From: Cytophagales bacterium
GTDB taxonomy: Bacteria > Bacteroidota > Bacteroidia > Cytophagales > Cyclobacteriaceae
Direction of reading: 5' to 3'
Assembly: GCA_025359125.1 (NCBI GenBank)
Contig: JANYHI010000053.1
Coordinates: forward strand, 1 to 33,814
Length of the DNA stretch: 33,814 bases
Shown: piece by piece, positions 23,515-31,331 of the stretch
Layout: every line of letters starts with the position of its first letter
How positions within the stretch are numbered: the first letter of the stretch is position 1
Made by a program: the position numbers and the translations under genes
The notes under the pieces: model-generated
Databases searched by the model: none
The model's input: only the letters and a program-made list of their open reading frames with translations
What the model was told of the DNA's origin: nothing

Positions 23515-25479
23515 ATGAAATCGAAGAAGATAACCTTTGCTTCACTATTAATTGCCCTTGGTATTATTTACGGGGACATAGGTACTAGCCCGTTGTATGT
23601 TTTAAAAGCAATCATTGCAGAACGGCCCATTGATGAAATGCTAGTGATGGGTGGTGTTTCGTGTATCTTTTGGACGCTGCTGCTGCAAACCACTGTAAAA
23701 TATATTTTTATTACACTCATGGCCGACAATCAAGGTGAGGGTGGAGTTTTTTCTCTCTACGCTTTGGTAAGGCGTTATGGCAAAGCATTAATCATTCCTA
23801 CCATTCTCGGTGCTACTACTTTATTGGCAGACGGAATAATCACTCCTCCAATTTCGGTTGCTTCCGCAGTAGAGGGTCTTGAAATGGTGGTGCCTGGCCT
23901 ACCAACTGTGCCAATTATTATTGCTATACTATCGCTGTTGTTTTTCTTTCAGCGATTTGGAACTCAAAAAGTGGGGGCAACTTTTGGACCCATCATGCTG
24001 GTTTGGTTCACGATGCTTTCAGTTCTCGGGTTGGTTCAAATTCTTAAATACCCAACCATACTGCAATGCCTTAGCCCGGTGCACGCTTACAATTTGCTGA
24101 TAAAATACCCAAACGGGTTTTGGCTATTGGGTGCAGTGTTCCTGGCAACGACAGGAGCAGAAGCGCTCTATTCGGATCTCGGGCATTGTGGTCGAAAAAA
24201 CATTCGTATTACCTGGGGCTTTGTAAAAATAAGCTTGCTAACCAACTATTTGGGTCAGGCAGCTTGGATATTAACGCAAGGAGAAAATGCCCTTCACACG
24301 AGAAATCCATTTTATGAAATAATGCCCAGCTGGTTTTTGTGGCCCGGTGTAATCATTGCTACTTCTGCTGCGATAATAGCTTCACAGGCGCTCATCAGTG
24401 GCTCCTATACTTTAATTAATGAAGCGATGAGCTTAAATTTTTGGCCACGTGTTTCGGTTCGTCAACCCACAGACTTCAAAGGTCAGATTTATATTCCAAG
24501 TGTAAACTCTATTTTATGGTTTGGGTGTATTTTAATGATTTTGTATTTCCAAAGTTCCACTAATATGGAAGCAGCCTATGGGTTTTCGATAACAGTAGCC
24601 ATGCTGATGACGACCTTTCTGTTGGTGTATTACATGCATTATATCAAGAAATGGAGTTTGATCTGGATCGGGTTGTTTGTAGCTGTATTTGGGACGATCG
24701 AAATATCGTTCTTCATTACCAACGTGGCCAAGATTAAAGAGAGATGGATGTTTCTCTTTTTTGAACTGCTGATCTTTCTGGTAATGTATGTTTGGTTCAA
24801 CGCAAGAAAAATTAACAACCGATTCGTTCGATTTGTAGAACTTGGTAAATACTCATCTCTAATCAAAGAATTAAGCGAAGACGTACAGATTCAAAAGTTT
24901 GCAACCCATCTCATTTACCTTACCAAAGCCAATCAAAGAGAACAAGTAGAAGAAAAAATTATCAGATCCATTTTTGCCAAAAGCCCTAAGCGGGCAGATG
25001 TCTACTGGTTTTTGCACGTGCATCGAACCGATGAACCCTACACCTTGGATTATGAAGTGAGTGAATTACTTGATGATAAAGTAATCAAGGTTACCATTAA
25101 CATCGGCTTTCGTGTGCAACCTCGAGCTGAATTATTCTTTAAAAAAATTGTGAATGAATTAGTAGCAAACAAAGAACTCAACCTTCACATCAGGCCGGAT
25201 GGCTCAACCAAATATAATACGGAGCCCGATTTTAAATTCGTAATCATCGAAAAATTCCTATCGGTAGAAAATGAATTTGCTATTAGAGAAGGCCTGCTGC
25301 TAAATGTGTATTTTTTCCTCAAGCATGTAAGCCTACAAGATGAAAAAGCTTTTGGCCTGGATAAAAGCGATATTGTAACAGAGCACATTCCGCTGGTATA
25401 TCATCGGGTCAACCATGTTGACTTGGTAATAAAAAAATATGAAAACCTCGACCCACAGTATAAAGAATTACCTCACTAA
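23515..25479 (+). CDS. kup: Kup-type potassium uptake transporter
   Basis: A 654-residue proton-coupled potassium importer of the KUP/HAK/KT family, inner membrane. The family signature GIIYGDIGTSPLYVL lies at residues 16-30. Others are DNQGEGGVFSLYALVRR, the GATTLLADGIITPPISVASAVEG segment and TTGAEALYSDLGHCGRKNI. About twelve hydrophobic segments fill residues 8-435. A cytoplasmic C-terminal domain of some 200 residues follows. A longer frame starts within the regulator gene (23467); the ATG at 23515 (MKSKKITFAS) gives the normal N terminus. It lies 19 bases after the response regulator and 12 before the porin gene, so it is clearly part of the operon. Confidence 0.96.
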   Translation: MKSKKITFASLLIALGIIYGDIGTSPLYVLKAIIAERPIDEMLVMGGVSCIFWTLLLQTTVKYIFITLMADNQGEGGVFSLYALVRRYGKALIIPTILGATTLLADGIITPPISVASAVEGLEMVVPGLPTVPIIIAILSLLFFFQRFGTQKVGATFGPIMLVWFTMLSVLGLVQILKYPTILQCLSPVHAYNLLIKYPNGFWLLGAVFLATTGAEALYSDLGHCGRKNIRITWGFVKISLLTNYLGQAAWILTQGENALHTRNPFYEIMPSWFLWPGVIIATSAAIIASQALISGSYTLINEAMSLNFWPRVSVRQPTDFKGQIYIPSVNSILWFGCILMILYFQSSTNMEAAYGFSITVAMLMTTFLLVYYMHYIKKWSLIWIGLFVAVFGTIEISFFITNVAKIKERWMFLFFELLIFLVMYVWFNARKINNRFVRFVELGKYSSLIKELSEDVQIQKFATHLIYLTKANQREQVEEKIIRSIFAKSPKRADVYWFLHVHRTDEPYTLDYEVSELLDDKVIKVTINIGFRVQPRAELFFKKIVNELVANKELNLHIRPDGSTKYNTEPDFKFVIIEKFLSVENEFAIREGLLLNVYFFLKHVSLQDEKAFGLDKSDIVTEHIPLVYHRVNHVDLVIKKYENLDPQYKELPH

Positions 25480-25491
25480 ATTATTTTAAAA

Positions 25492-26837
25492 ATGAACTAT
25501 TTCATTTCTAGTGCTTTCCTAGTAATGGCGTTATCAGGGCAAGCCCAAGAAAAAATTCCATTTGATGGAATCGATATGACCTGGCAAAACGGAAGTGACC
25601 GCAGAGACTCCTCCATTTTTAAAAACATGAAATACTTTACGCCTACGATTCTATTGGATATCAACTACAACTATTCCTTTAATAATCCAATCGATAACAC
25701 CGTAGTGGGCTCAACTGCGTTGGCAAGGCACAACGAAATACAACTATCGGCCTTGCATTTCGGTGGCGATTTTTCTTACAACAACGCGCGCGCCAGAATT
25801 ATGACCCAGTTCGGAACGCGCTCAACCATCATACCGCGAAATGATATCAGCCCCTACCGTGGGCAATATGAGTTGGCCAATGTGTATCGCTACTTAAGCG
25901 AGGCTTATGCCGGGTATCACATTGACAAATGGTATGGAATTAATATTGACGCTGGACTATTTATGTCATACATCGGGCTAAACTCTTACTACCAGGCCGA
26001 GAATTGGGAATATCAGGCTTCGTTTACTTCTGATAATACTCCGTGGTTTTTTAACGGCCTCCGCATTCAAATTCATCCCACCAAAAATTTAAAAATTGAA
26101 CCTTGGATTATCAATGGTTGGCAGAGCTATGGTAAATTCAATAGCTTGCCTGGCTTTGGTGGCAGCATCACATGGATGTCGAGCAAGAGTAACATAAAGT
26201 TGATAACTAATAATTACTATGGCACAGATGCCGCGGGCATTCCAGATCGCGTGCGGTTCCATTCCGATAATAGCGCGTTGGTACGTTATTATAACAAACC
26301 CAATCACAAAGGCATTACAAAAATGGCTTTCTCCTTTACAGGCGATATCGGCTTCGAAAAGGGAGGTGGTGTAAATGGCTTCAATGAAAAAAATCCATCC
26401 ATCCCTGCACAATATTTTTTAAGTGCCATGTTCTACCACCGCCTTTGGTTTGCTCAAAATAAATTGGCGTGGACAGTGGGTGGTGGGGTGATAAAAAATC
26501 CGGGGCGTTATTTAGTATTGTATCCAACTGGTCAGGCAAGCCCGCTACCGAATCTTTCTAACCCAACACAAACGGAAGGAGCTTTTCCGTTCAGCGCAAA
26601 TCCCGGAGATCAATTTGAAGGATGGGATGCCTCCACCAATATTGATTTTATCCCCAATCAACTATCAGCTTCCGCGCAGAGTTTGTACACAGAGAATCTA
26701 GCGTTCCTTATTTCGCAGGCCATGGCGGGGTAACCTCTCAAACGGGCTTAACAACTAGTCCTTTGGATCCGTCTTGGCGACCTGATCTGGTAAAATCAGA
26801 AAGCAAAATTATCTTGGCGATATTGTTCAGATTGTAA
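25492..26837 (+). CDS. Outer-membrane porin, frameshifted near the C terminus
   Basis: Secreted beta-barrel protein with a signal peptide (about 1-19, ending SGQAQ). Its strand-and-loop pattern resembles the OmpL-like/beta-barrel porin-2 group: QLSALHFGGDFSYNNARARI, AYAGYHIDKWYGINIDAGLF, IQIHPTKNLKIEPWIINGWQ, RLWFAQNKLAWTVGGGVI. As it stands the frame ends at 26733 (413 residues). After PNQ (26653-26661) it becomes unlike a barrel. One frame over, the sequence continues as SFRAEFVHRESSVPYFAGHG and on to ILAILFRL with stop TAA at 26835. One missing base in 26656-26663 explains this and restores 448 residues with a hydrophobic barrel-type end. It is either a pseudogene, a phase-variable state or a sequencing error. 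It is the last gene of the potassium operon. Confidence 0.8.
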
Positions 26838-26852
26838 TAACTCTAAAGTAGG

Positions 26853-27458
26853 TTAGCGTGCGCCTTTTAGCTCAAGATTTTTATTGCGCTCTGTTTGCAA
26901 CTCGCGCGAAAGCTTTGCTTGTTTATCGAGTGCACTCTTTTTAAAATCATCAAAGTCGTGCGTAAGATTGTTAACAATCAAGTTGCTCTCCCTCACTTCC
27001 GTTATCATCAGCTTCATTCTGAATAAACCGAATAAAATTATGGATATAAGCCCGGCAACTATAGAAAAAAATAAAAGTTTAGAAAACCCTTTTGTCATCT
27101 GTATTCCAAGGATAGACAAGTGTGTACTATCAAAAGTAATATCTACGATAGATGCTTCTTTTAATTTCAGTTCATTTTGAATACGACTTAATTCTGCCTG
27201 CGATGCAATCAACTCGTTATTTGATAGCTTTACCCGATTCGTTAATTTTTTGATAGTATCCGTACTGATCTTCCATACACCATCTAAAATTGTTTCCTTA
27301 ATCACTTTGTATTCTTGAAATGTTTGAGAGTTACCCTTCATCAATTGAAATCGTTCTTGAATGGATCGGGGACTATTATCGATCGCTGCGGCAGCTGTTT
27401 GGCCATTTGCTTGAATTTCCAAAATGAGCAAAATCAGAAATAAATAGCAGATTTTCAT
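26853..27458 (-). CDS. Secreted-signal, single-span coiled-coil protein of unknown function
   Basis: A 201-residue protein with a signal-peptide-like start (MKICYLFLILLILEIQANGQ). Residues 30-115 are helical and polar (SIQERFQLMKGNSQTFQEYK; SNNELIASQAELSRIQNELK). One membrane segment follows at about 126-146 (LLFFSIVAGLISIILFGLF). A C-terminal cytoplasmic coiled coil (about 155-200) has heptad-like Leu spacing and many Lys/Glu/Arg. No enzyme motif is seen. It could be an envelope scaffold. It runs convergent to the porin gene, 15 bases past the porin's restored stop, and is divergent from the first RidA gene. Confidence 0.7.
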   Translation of the reverse strand: MKICYLFLILLILEIQANGQTAAAAIDNSPRSIQERFQLMKGNSQTFQEYKVIKETILDGVWKISTDTIKKLTNRVKLSNNELIASQAELSRIQNELKLKEASIVDITFDSTHLSILGIQMTKGFSKLLFFSIVAGLISIILFGLFRMKLMITEVRESNLIVNNLTHDFDDFKKSALDKQAKLSRELQTERNKNLELKGAR

Positions 27459-27529
27459 GGTGTTGATATTAATTGTGATCCGTAATGTAACAAGGAAACA
27501 ACCTCATTAAAAACCATTATCTGTTCACC

Positions 27530-27537
27530 TACTTTTG
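27530..27537 (+). promoter_or_regulatory. Candidate -7 box for the first RidA-family gene
   Basis: TACTTTTG about 105 bases before the ATG at 27642. The leader of roughly 100 bases contains the weak upstream GTG at 27576 in the same frame. No TTTG -33 box is seen. Confidence 0.45.
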
Positions 27538-27641
27538 AACTCGATTAACCAACCAGCAAAGCGATAAATTTTGTTGTGTACTTGCAAATAATTGAACCAA
27601 ATCCATTTTACAAAGTGTTCTCAATCACAAATAAAATAAAT

Positions 27642-28103
27642 ATGAGTATTTCTGAGAAAGTAAAAGAAGCAGGACTTTTATTACCCATTATCTCTAAACC
27701 AGGCGGAAATTATGTTTCAGTTAACATCCGCGGCAACATCGCCTACATTGCCATTCAACTTCCAAAAGACGGAGATAACTGGAATTACAAAGGAAGAATC
27801 GGTAAAGATCTTACTAGCGAAGAAGGTTACAAAGCAATGCAACTCTGCGCGTTAAATGTATTGGCACACATCGAAAAATCAATTAGTTTAGATCGGTTAG
27901 TAGGAATCAATCATGTTGATGCATATTACCAAGCAAGCGAAGAGTGGGATGATGCGCCTAAATTAGTGGATGGTGCCTCTGACCTATTTGTAAAAATATT
28001 GGGCCATAAAGGAATTCATTCACGCGCAATTTTTGGAGTTGAAAAATTACCTCGCAATTTTTCAGTTGGAATCACTTGCACGCTAACATTAAAGGAAAAA
28101 TAA
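27642..28103 (+). CDS. RidA (YjgF/YER057c/UK114) family protein
   Basis: A 153-residue member of the RidA superfamily, in which archetypal members hydrolyse reactive enamine/imine intermediates. This one belongs to the longer subgroup sometimes labelled chorismate-mutase-like. It shows GGNYVSVNIRGNIAYIAIQLPKDG, GYKAMQLCALNVLAHIEKSI, VVGINHV-like VGINHVDAYY, and the late Arg in IHSRAIFGVEKLPRN. A frame extension to GTG 27576 adds 22 residues unlike the family, so ATG 27642 is preferred. It is divergent from the coiled-coil gene. Substrate not inferable. Confidence 0.88.
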   Translation: MSISEKVKEAGLLLPIISKPGGNYVSVNIRGNIAYIAIQLPKDGDNWNYKGRIGKDLTSEEGYKAMQLCALNVLAHIEKSISLDRLVGINHVDAYYQASEEWDDAPKLVDGASDLFVKILGHKGIHSRAIFGVEKLPRNFSVGITCTLTLKEK

Positions 28104-28232
28104 ATTCAATTCGCTTCTGCTTAATCTAAAATAATAGGTTTAATAGCTTAGTAGCATAAACAAAACTAATTTTCTCCCGTTTGTGTTAATCAACTTAATA
28201 ATTGATCCCTCACTTTTACCCTACCTTTTATT

Positions 28233-29441
28233 TTGAAACGCAACGAAATAGTTTTAGTGGCCTTAATGGCTCTTCTTAATTTTACCCACATTCTAGACTT
28301 TATGATATTGATGCCGCTGGGCAATATTTTAATGCCCAAGTGGCATTTAAATAGTTCTCAGTTCTCAATTATTGTATCTAGTTATTCGCTGGCTGCTTTT
28401 ATAAGTAGCTTTGCCGCTATTTTTTTTGCAGATAAGTTCGACCGAAAGAAATTATTGCTAGTCGCATATTTTGGATTTTTGGCCGGCACCTTCGGCTGTG
28501 TATTTGCAACTGACGGCAGCTCGATGATAATTGCTAGAGCCGTAACAGGAATTTTTGGAGGGTTAATCAGCGCCCAAATCATGAGCATCATTGCCGATAT
28601 CATTCCATACGAACGCAGAGGACAGGCGATGGGTTTATTGATGGGAGGCTTTGCGTTGGCTTCAGTTATTGGCGTTCCGTTTGGATTGTACTTAGCAAAT
28701 AAACTGAATTGGTACTTTCCATTTTTAGTAGTGGCTGGCGTGGGTACTTTACTATTTCCGTTTTTGATACGATATGTTCCAAGTGTAAGAGGACACTTAG
28801 CCAACCCGATTCCATTGAAAGGAAGAATTGAAAATTTCGTTCTTATATTTTCTGACAAAACCCAAGTTACTGCTCTAGCATTTAGCTTTATTTTAATAAT
28901 GGGACATTTTCTGATTATTCCACTTTTCAATCCATACTTAGTTTATAATGTTGGAGTCCCTCAAGGCGACACGCCTTTGGTTTATCTCTTTGGTGGCATT
29001 AGCTCATTGATAACGGCTCAACTTGTTGGAAAATTTGCAGATAAGTATGGCAAACGCCAAGTCTTTGTAGTGGCTGCTATTATTTCTGTCGTTTTTATTT
29101 TGATGCTAACTAATATGCCGAACGCTCCAGTGTATTTAGTATTGATCATTTTTTCACTTTGGTTTAGTGCGGCCACTGGCAGAACCGTGCCCGGACAAGC
29201 GATGACTACACAAGCGGTACCCGCTAAAACACGAGGCGGCTTTATGAGTTTAAATTCATGTATGCAATCGCTAGGTACTGGCTTTGCTGGCTTACTAAGC
29301 GGGTGGCTGACGTTTAGTGACGCAAACTTCGCCATTCATCACTACAATTATTTGGGTTACCTAAGTGTAGTTTCAATTTTGATTTGCATAGCACTCGCCA
29401 TTCGATTGGATCGTCTCTTCATACTGAATACAGCAAAATGA
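28233..29441 (+). CDS. Major facilitator superfamily transporter (drug/arabinose-exporter type)
   Basis: A 402-residue, twelve-helix transporter of the inner membrane. Early motif NFTHILDFMILMPLG is typical of the DHA1-like subgroup. The loop 2-3 motif A appears as FADKFDRKKLLL. Helix 4-5 features are ARAVTGIFGGLISAQ and ADIIPYERRGQAMGLLMGGFALASVIGVPFG, and the half-way repeat is GKFADKYGKRQVF. Substrate unknown; an efflux role is likely by family. The chosen start is TTG 28233, since no ATG is available upstream of the first helix. ATG 28266 is an alternative, and a TACCTTTT box just before 28233 would favour it. Confidence 0.9.
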   Translation: MKRNEIVLVALMALLNFTHILDFMILMPLGNILMPKWHLNSSQFSIIVSSYSLAAFISSFAAIFFADKFDRKKLLLVAYFGFLAGTFGCVFATDGSSMIIARAVTGIFGGLISAQIMSIIADIIPYERRGQAMGLLMGGFALASVIGVPFGLYLANKLNWYFPFLVVAGVGTLLFPFLIRYVPSVRGHLANPIPLKGRIENFVLIFSDKTQVTALAFSFILIMGHFLIIPLFNPYLVYNVGVPQGDTPLVYLFGGISSLITAQLVGKFADKYGKRQVFVVAAIISVVFILMLTNMPNAPVYLVLIIFSLWFSAATGRTVPGQAMTTQAVPAKTRGGFMSLNSCMQSLGTGFAGLLSGWLTFSDANFAIHHYNYLGYLSVVSILICIALAIRLDRLFILNTAK

Positions 29442-29464
29442 TTTAGATTTCTAAAAAGAAATTA

Positions 29465-29495
29465 TTTCTATCTCAATTATTAGTTGAGATAGAAA
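29465..29495. terminator. Perfect 12-bp hairpin, shared terminator of convergent genes
   Basis: TTTCTATCTCAA (29465-29476) pairs perfectly with 29484-29495 around a 7-base loop. It lies between the MFS stop (29441) and the end of the DUF1508 gene (29499). The T-rich follow-on is better on the minus strand (TAATTTCTTTTT). Confidence 0.75.
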
Positions 29496-29498
29496 CTA

Positions 29499-29837
29499 CT
29501 ATAAAGTTTGGTCGTCAATTTCTTTTGTATGGCCATTAGCTTTAACTGATTCAATTCCGTTATCGCGCGCTTCTTTGGAATTATACATCTCGCTGGTGCC
29601 AATTACTAAACTATTTTGCGCTTTTAAATTAAAATAATACTGATTGTTAGAGGATTCATTACGTTCAAAATTTTCATCATTTTTTGAATTGTGCTGAACT
29701 GATTCAATACCGTTGAGTGCATTTGTCTTTGCTGTATAGGTTTGGCTTGTCAGGATGACTTGAGCATTTTTTGCTGTCAAATTAAAATGAAAGCGCTCAT
29801 CGGTTGTAGCGTTGATAATAAACTTTGGATGTGACAT
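29499..29837 (-). CDS. DUF1508 (YegP-type) protein with two tandem repeats
   Basis: A 112-residue small protein composed of two copies of the DUF1508 fold. Repeat 1 (about 4-50) reads FHFNLTAKNAQVILTSQTYTAK then ALNGIESVQHNS. Repeat 2 (about 62-105) reads YYFNLKAQNSLVIGTSEMYNSK then ARDNGIESVKANG. Each has the family's F-x-L-K-A-x-N, I-x-x-S and N-G-I-x-S-V positions. Function is unknown; members are often stress-associated. The start is ATG 29837. A small palindrome (AGGATT/AATCCT near 29863) lies upstream. Confidence 0.93.
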   Translation of the reverse strand: MSHPKFIINATTDERFHFNLTAKNAQVILTSQTYTAKTNALNGIESVQHNSKNDENFERNESSNNQYYFNLKAQNSLVIGTSEMYNSKEARDNGIESVKANGHTKEIDDQTL

Positions 29838-30026
29838 AGGTTGGTTTTTTATAAACGTACAGGATTACCAATCCTACTTTGTTGCATGTTGCTTGAAAAA
29901 AATTACATAAATCCCATATCTTCGTTCAAGAGTCGAGAATAATACTGAATACAGATAAGTAAGTGATATCCCGGATAGGTGCAGAATTAAAATACTCGTT
30001 AAGCCAAAACACATAAATCACGCTCC

Positions 30027-30449
30027 ATGATAGAAAGAATAAATTTTAACACCCCAAAAATTGCTCGCATAAGTCAGATATTTCCTCAAGCAGTCATCGC
30101 CAATAATTTCATTTTCCTTTCGGGAATGCCCGGCTTAGATCTAATATCAGGTGCTGTTGTGTCAGCTAATTTTGAAGACCAGACAAGGCAGTGTTTTCTC
30201 AACATCAAAACCGTTTTAGAAGAAGCCGGAAGTGATTTAACTAAAGTAGTAAAGACTACCATCTTCATGGTTACAGGAAACGACTTCAGTGTTGTTAATA
30301 AAGTCTATCAAGAATTCTTTCCTGAAAATGCTCCAGCCCGCAGCACACCTCAAGTAATGCCTTTTCCGCCTTTCATTATTCTTGAAGGTAGTTGGACGCT
30401 AGTTTCGTTATATGGACTTTTCAAGTATGTGAAAATGAAGTGGAGGTAG
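30027..30449 (+). CDS. RidA-family protein, C terminus probably frameshifted
   Basis: A 140-residue RidA homologue, about 15 residues longer than usual. The body is typical: FPQAVIANNFIFLSGMPGLD, QTRQCFLNIKTVLEEAGSDLTKVVKTTIFM, VYQEFFPENAPARSTPQVMPFP, with the conserved Arg in PARSTPQV. After PFP the expected final strand (hydrophobic-x-hydrophobic-E/K-V pattern) is replaced by an odd, aromatic basic tail (GLFKYVKMKWR). One frame over, the DNA reads LSLFLKVVGR and stops at TAG 30400, giving about 124 residues, the normal family length. A one-base indel near 30366-30375 is therefore likely. The core enzyme site may still be intact. Confidence 0.8.
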   Translation: MIERINFNTPKIARISQIFPQAVIANNFIFLSGMPGLDLISGAVVSANFEDQTRQCFLNIKTVLEEAGSDLTKVVKTTIFMVTGNDFSVVNKVYQEFFPENAPARSTPQVMPFPPFIILEGSWTLVSLYGLFKYVKMKWR

Positions 30450-30482
30450 GTAAAAAAAATACATCAGCCTGTTAATATATTT

Positions 30483-31043
30483 CTAATTAGCAATCTTATC
30501 TACAATTGCCTTATCGAGTGGGTTTACTTTAGCAGGAAAAAAACCCGTTACATTACCCGTTTTGTCTACTACATATTTGCAAAAATTCCACGAGGGAGTT
30601 TCGCCTGTTTTTGCTTCCAGCCATTTATACAAAGGTGCTTTATCGCTGCCCTTCACCGAGATTTTATCGAACATCTGAAACTTTACTCCGTAGTTGCGTT
30701 CGCAAAAAGTTGCAATCTCTTCGCTGGTGCCGGGCTCTTGCCATAAAAAATTATTGGCCGGAAAACCCAGTACTGTTACTTTGTCGCCATACAATTCATG
30801 CAGTTGTTCTAAATCTTTATACTGATACGTGTAACCACATTTAGAAGCCGTATTTACTATCAATAAATTTTTTCCTTTGTATTGCGAAAAGTCGATATCC
30901 TTACCCTCGAGTGATTTCATTTTAAAATCGTAAATCGATTCGGAAACATTTTGTTTCTTTCCTTTCATTAGTTTGCTCGCCAAAAACGATATTACTCCCA
31001 TAATGCCAAGTATGATTAAAATTATTTTAATTGTTCTACTCAC
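30483..31043 (-). CDS. Glutathione peroxidase-family thiol peroxidase, membrane-anchored
   Basis: A 186-residue peroxidase that reduces peroxides with thiol donors. N-terminal hydrophobic anchor or signal at about residues 4-22 (TIKIILIILGIMGVISFLA) places the enzyme outside the cytoplasm. Peroxidatic Cys69 lies in NTASKCGYT (Cys, not selenocysteine). Gln102 in FLWQEPG and the WNF motif at 152-154 complete the catalytic tetrad. The segment before Gln is NNFLWQEP rather than the common NQFGGQEP. The start codon is GTG at 31043, 6 bases after the stop of the truncated copy upstream, so the pair is co-transcribed. Confidence 0.93.
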   Translation of the reverse strand: MSRTIKIILIILGIMGVISFLASKLMKGKKQNVSESIYDFKMKSLEGKDIDFSQYKGKNLLIVNTASKCGYTYQYKDLEQLHELYGDKVTVLGFPANNFLWQEPGTSEEIATFCERNYGVKFQMFDKISVKGSDKAPLYKWLEAKTGETPSWNFCKYVVDKTGNVTGFFPAKVNPLDKAIVDKIAN

Positions 31044-31049
31044 TTCAAC

Positions 31050-31271
31050 TCATTTTAAGATCGGATTGCCCATTGGGTTTACGCCCGAAGCAAACTCTTG
31101 CAAGTCGGCATACTGTGGGGTATAACCACATTCGGAAGCAGTGTTTACAATCAATAATATTTTTCCTTTGTATTGACTGAAGTCAATCGATTTACCATCC
31201 AACGAATTGATTTTGAAATCATACAAAGCAGATGAAGTGGCCATCATAAGAAATGCAATTAATAGTTTCAT
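31050..31271 (-). pseudogene. Internally deleted glutathione peroxidase copy
   Basis: A 73-residue frame whose first 59 residues parallel the neighbouring peroxidase: signal-like start, LYDFKINSLDGKSIDFSQYKG, then IVNTASECGYTPQYADLQE with Cys48. It then jumps directly to FASGVNPMGNPILK, which corresponds to the very end of the family (compare GFFPAKVNPLDKAIV in the full copy). Roughly 100 residues, including the Gln and Trp/Asn of the active site, are missing, yet the frame is kept. It is unlikely to be an active peroxidase. Its stop lies 6 bases before the GTG of the intact gene. Confidence 0.85.
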
Positions 31272-31331
31272 CAGATATAAGGCAGATTATTATTTAAACA
31301 CATCAGTGATTAAAGTGTTCGAATATACGGA

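Noticed and set aside
28382-28930. 182-codon frame antisense to the MFS gene
   Set aside because: Shadow of the transporter's reading frame; the transporter sequence is clearly the real one.
30835-30845. Selenocysteine in the glutathione peroxidase
   Set aside because: The active-site codon is an ordinary Cys codon; no in-frame TGA is present.
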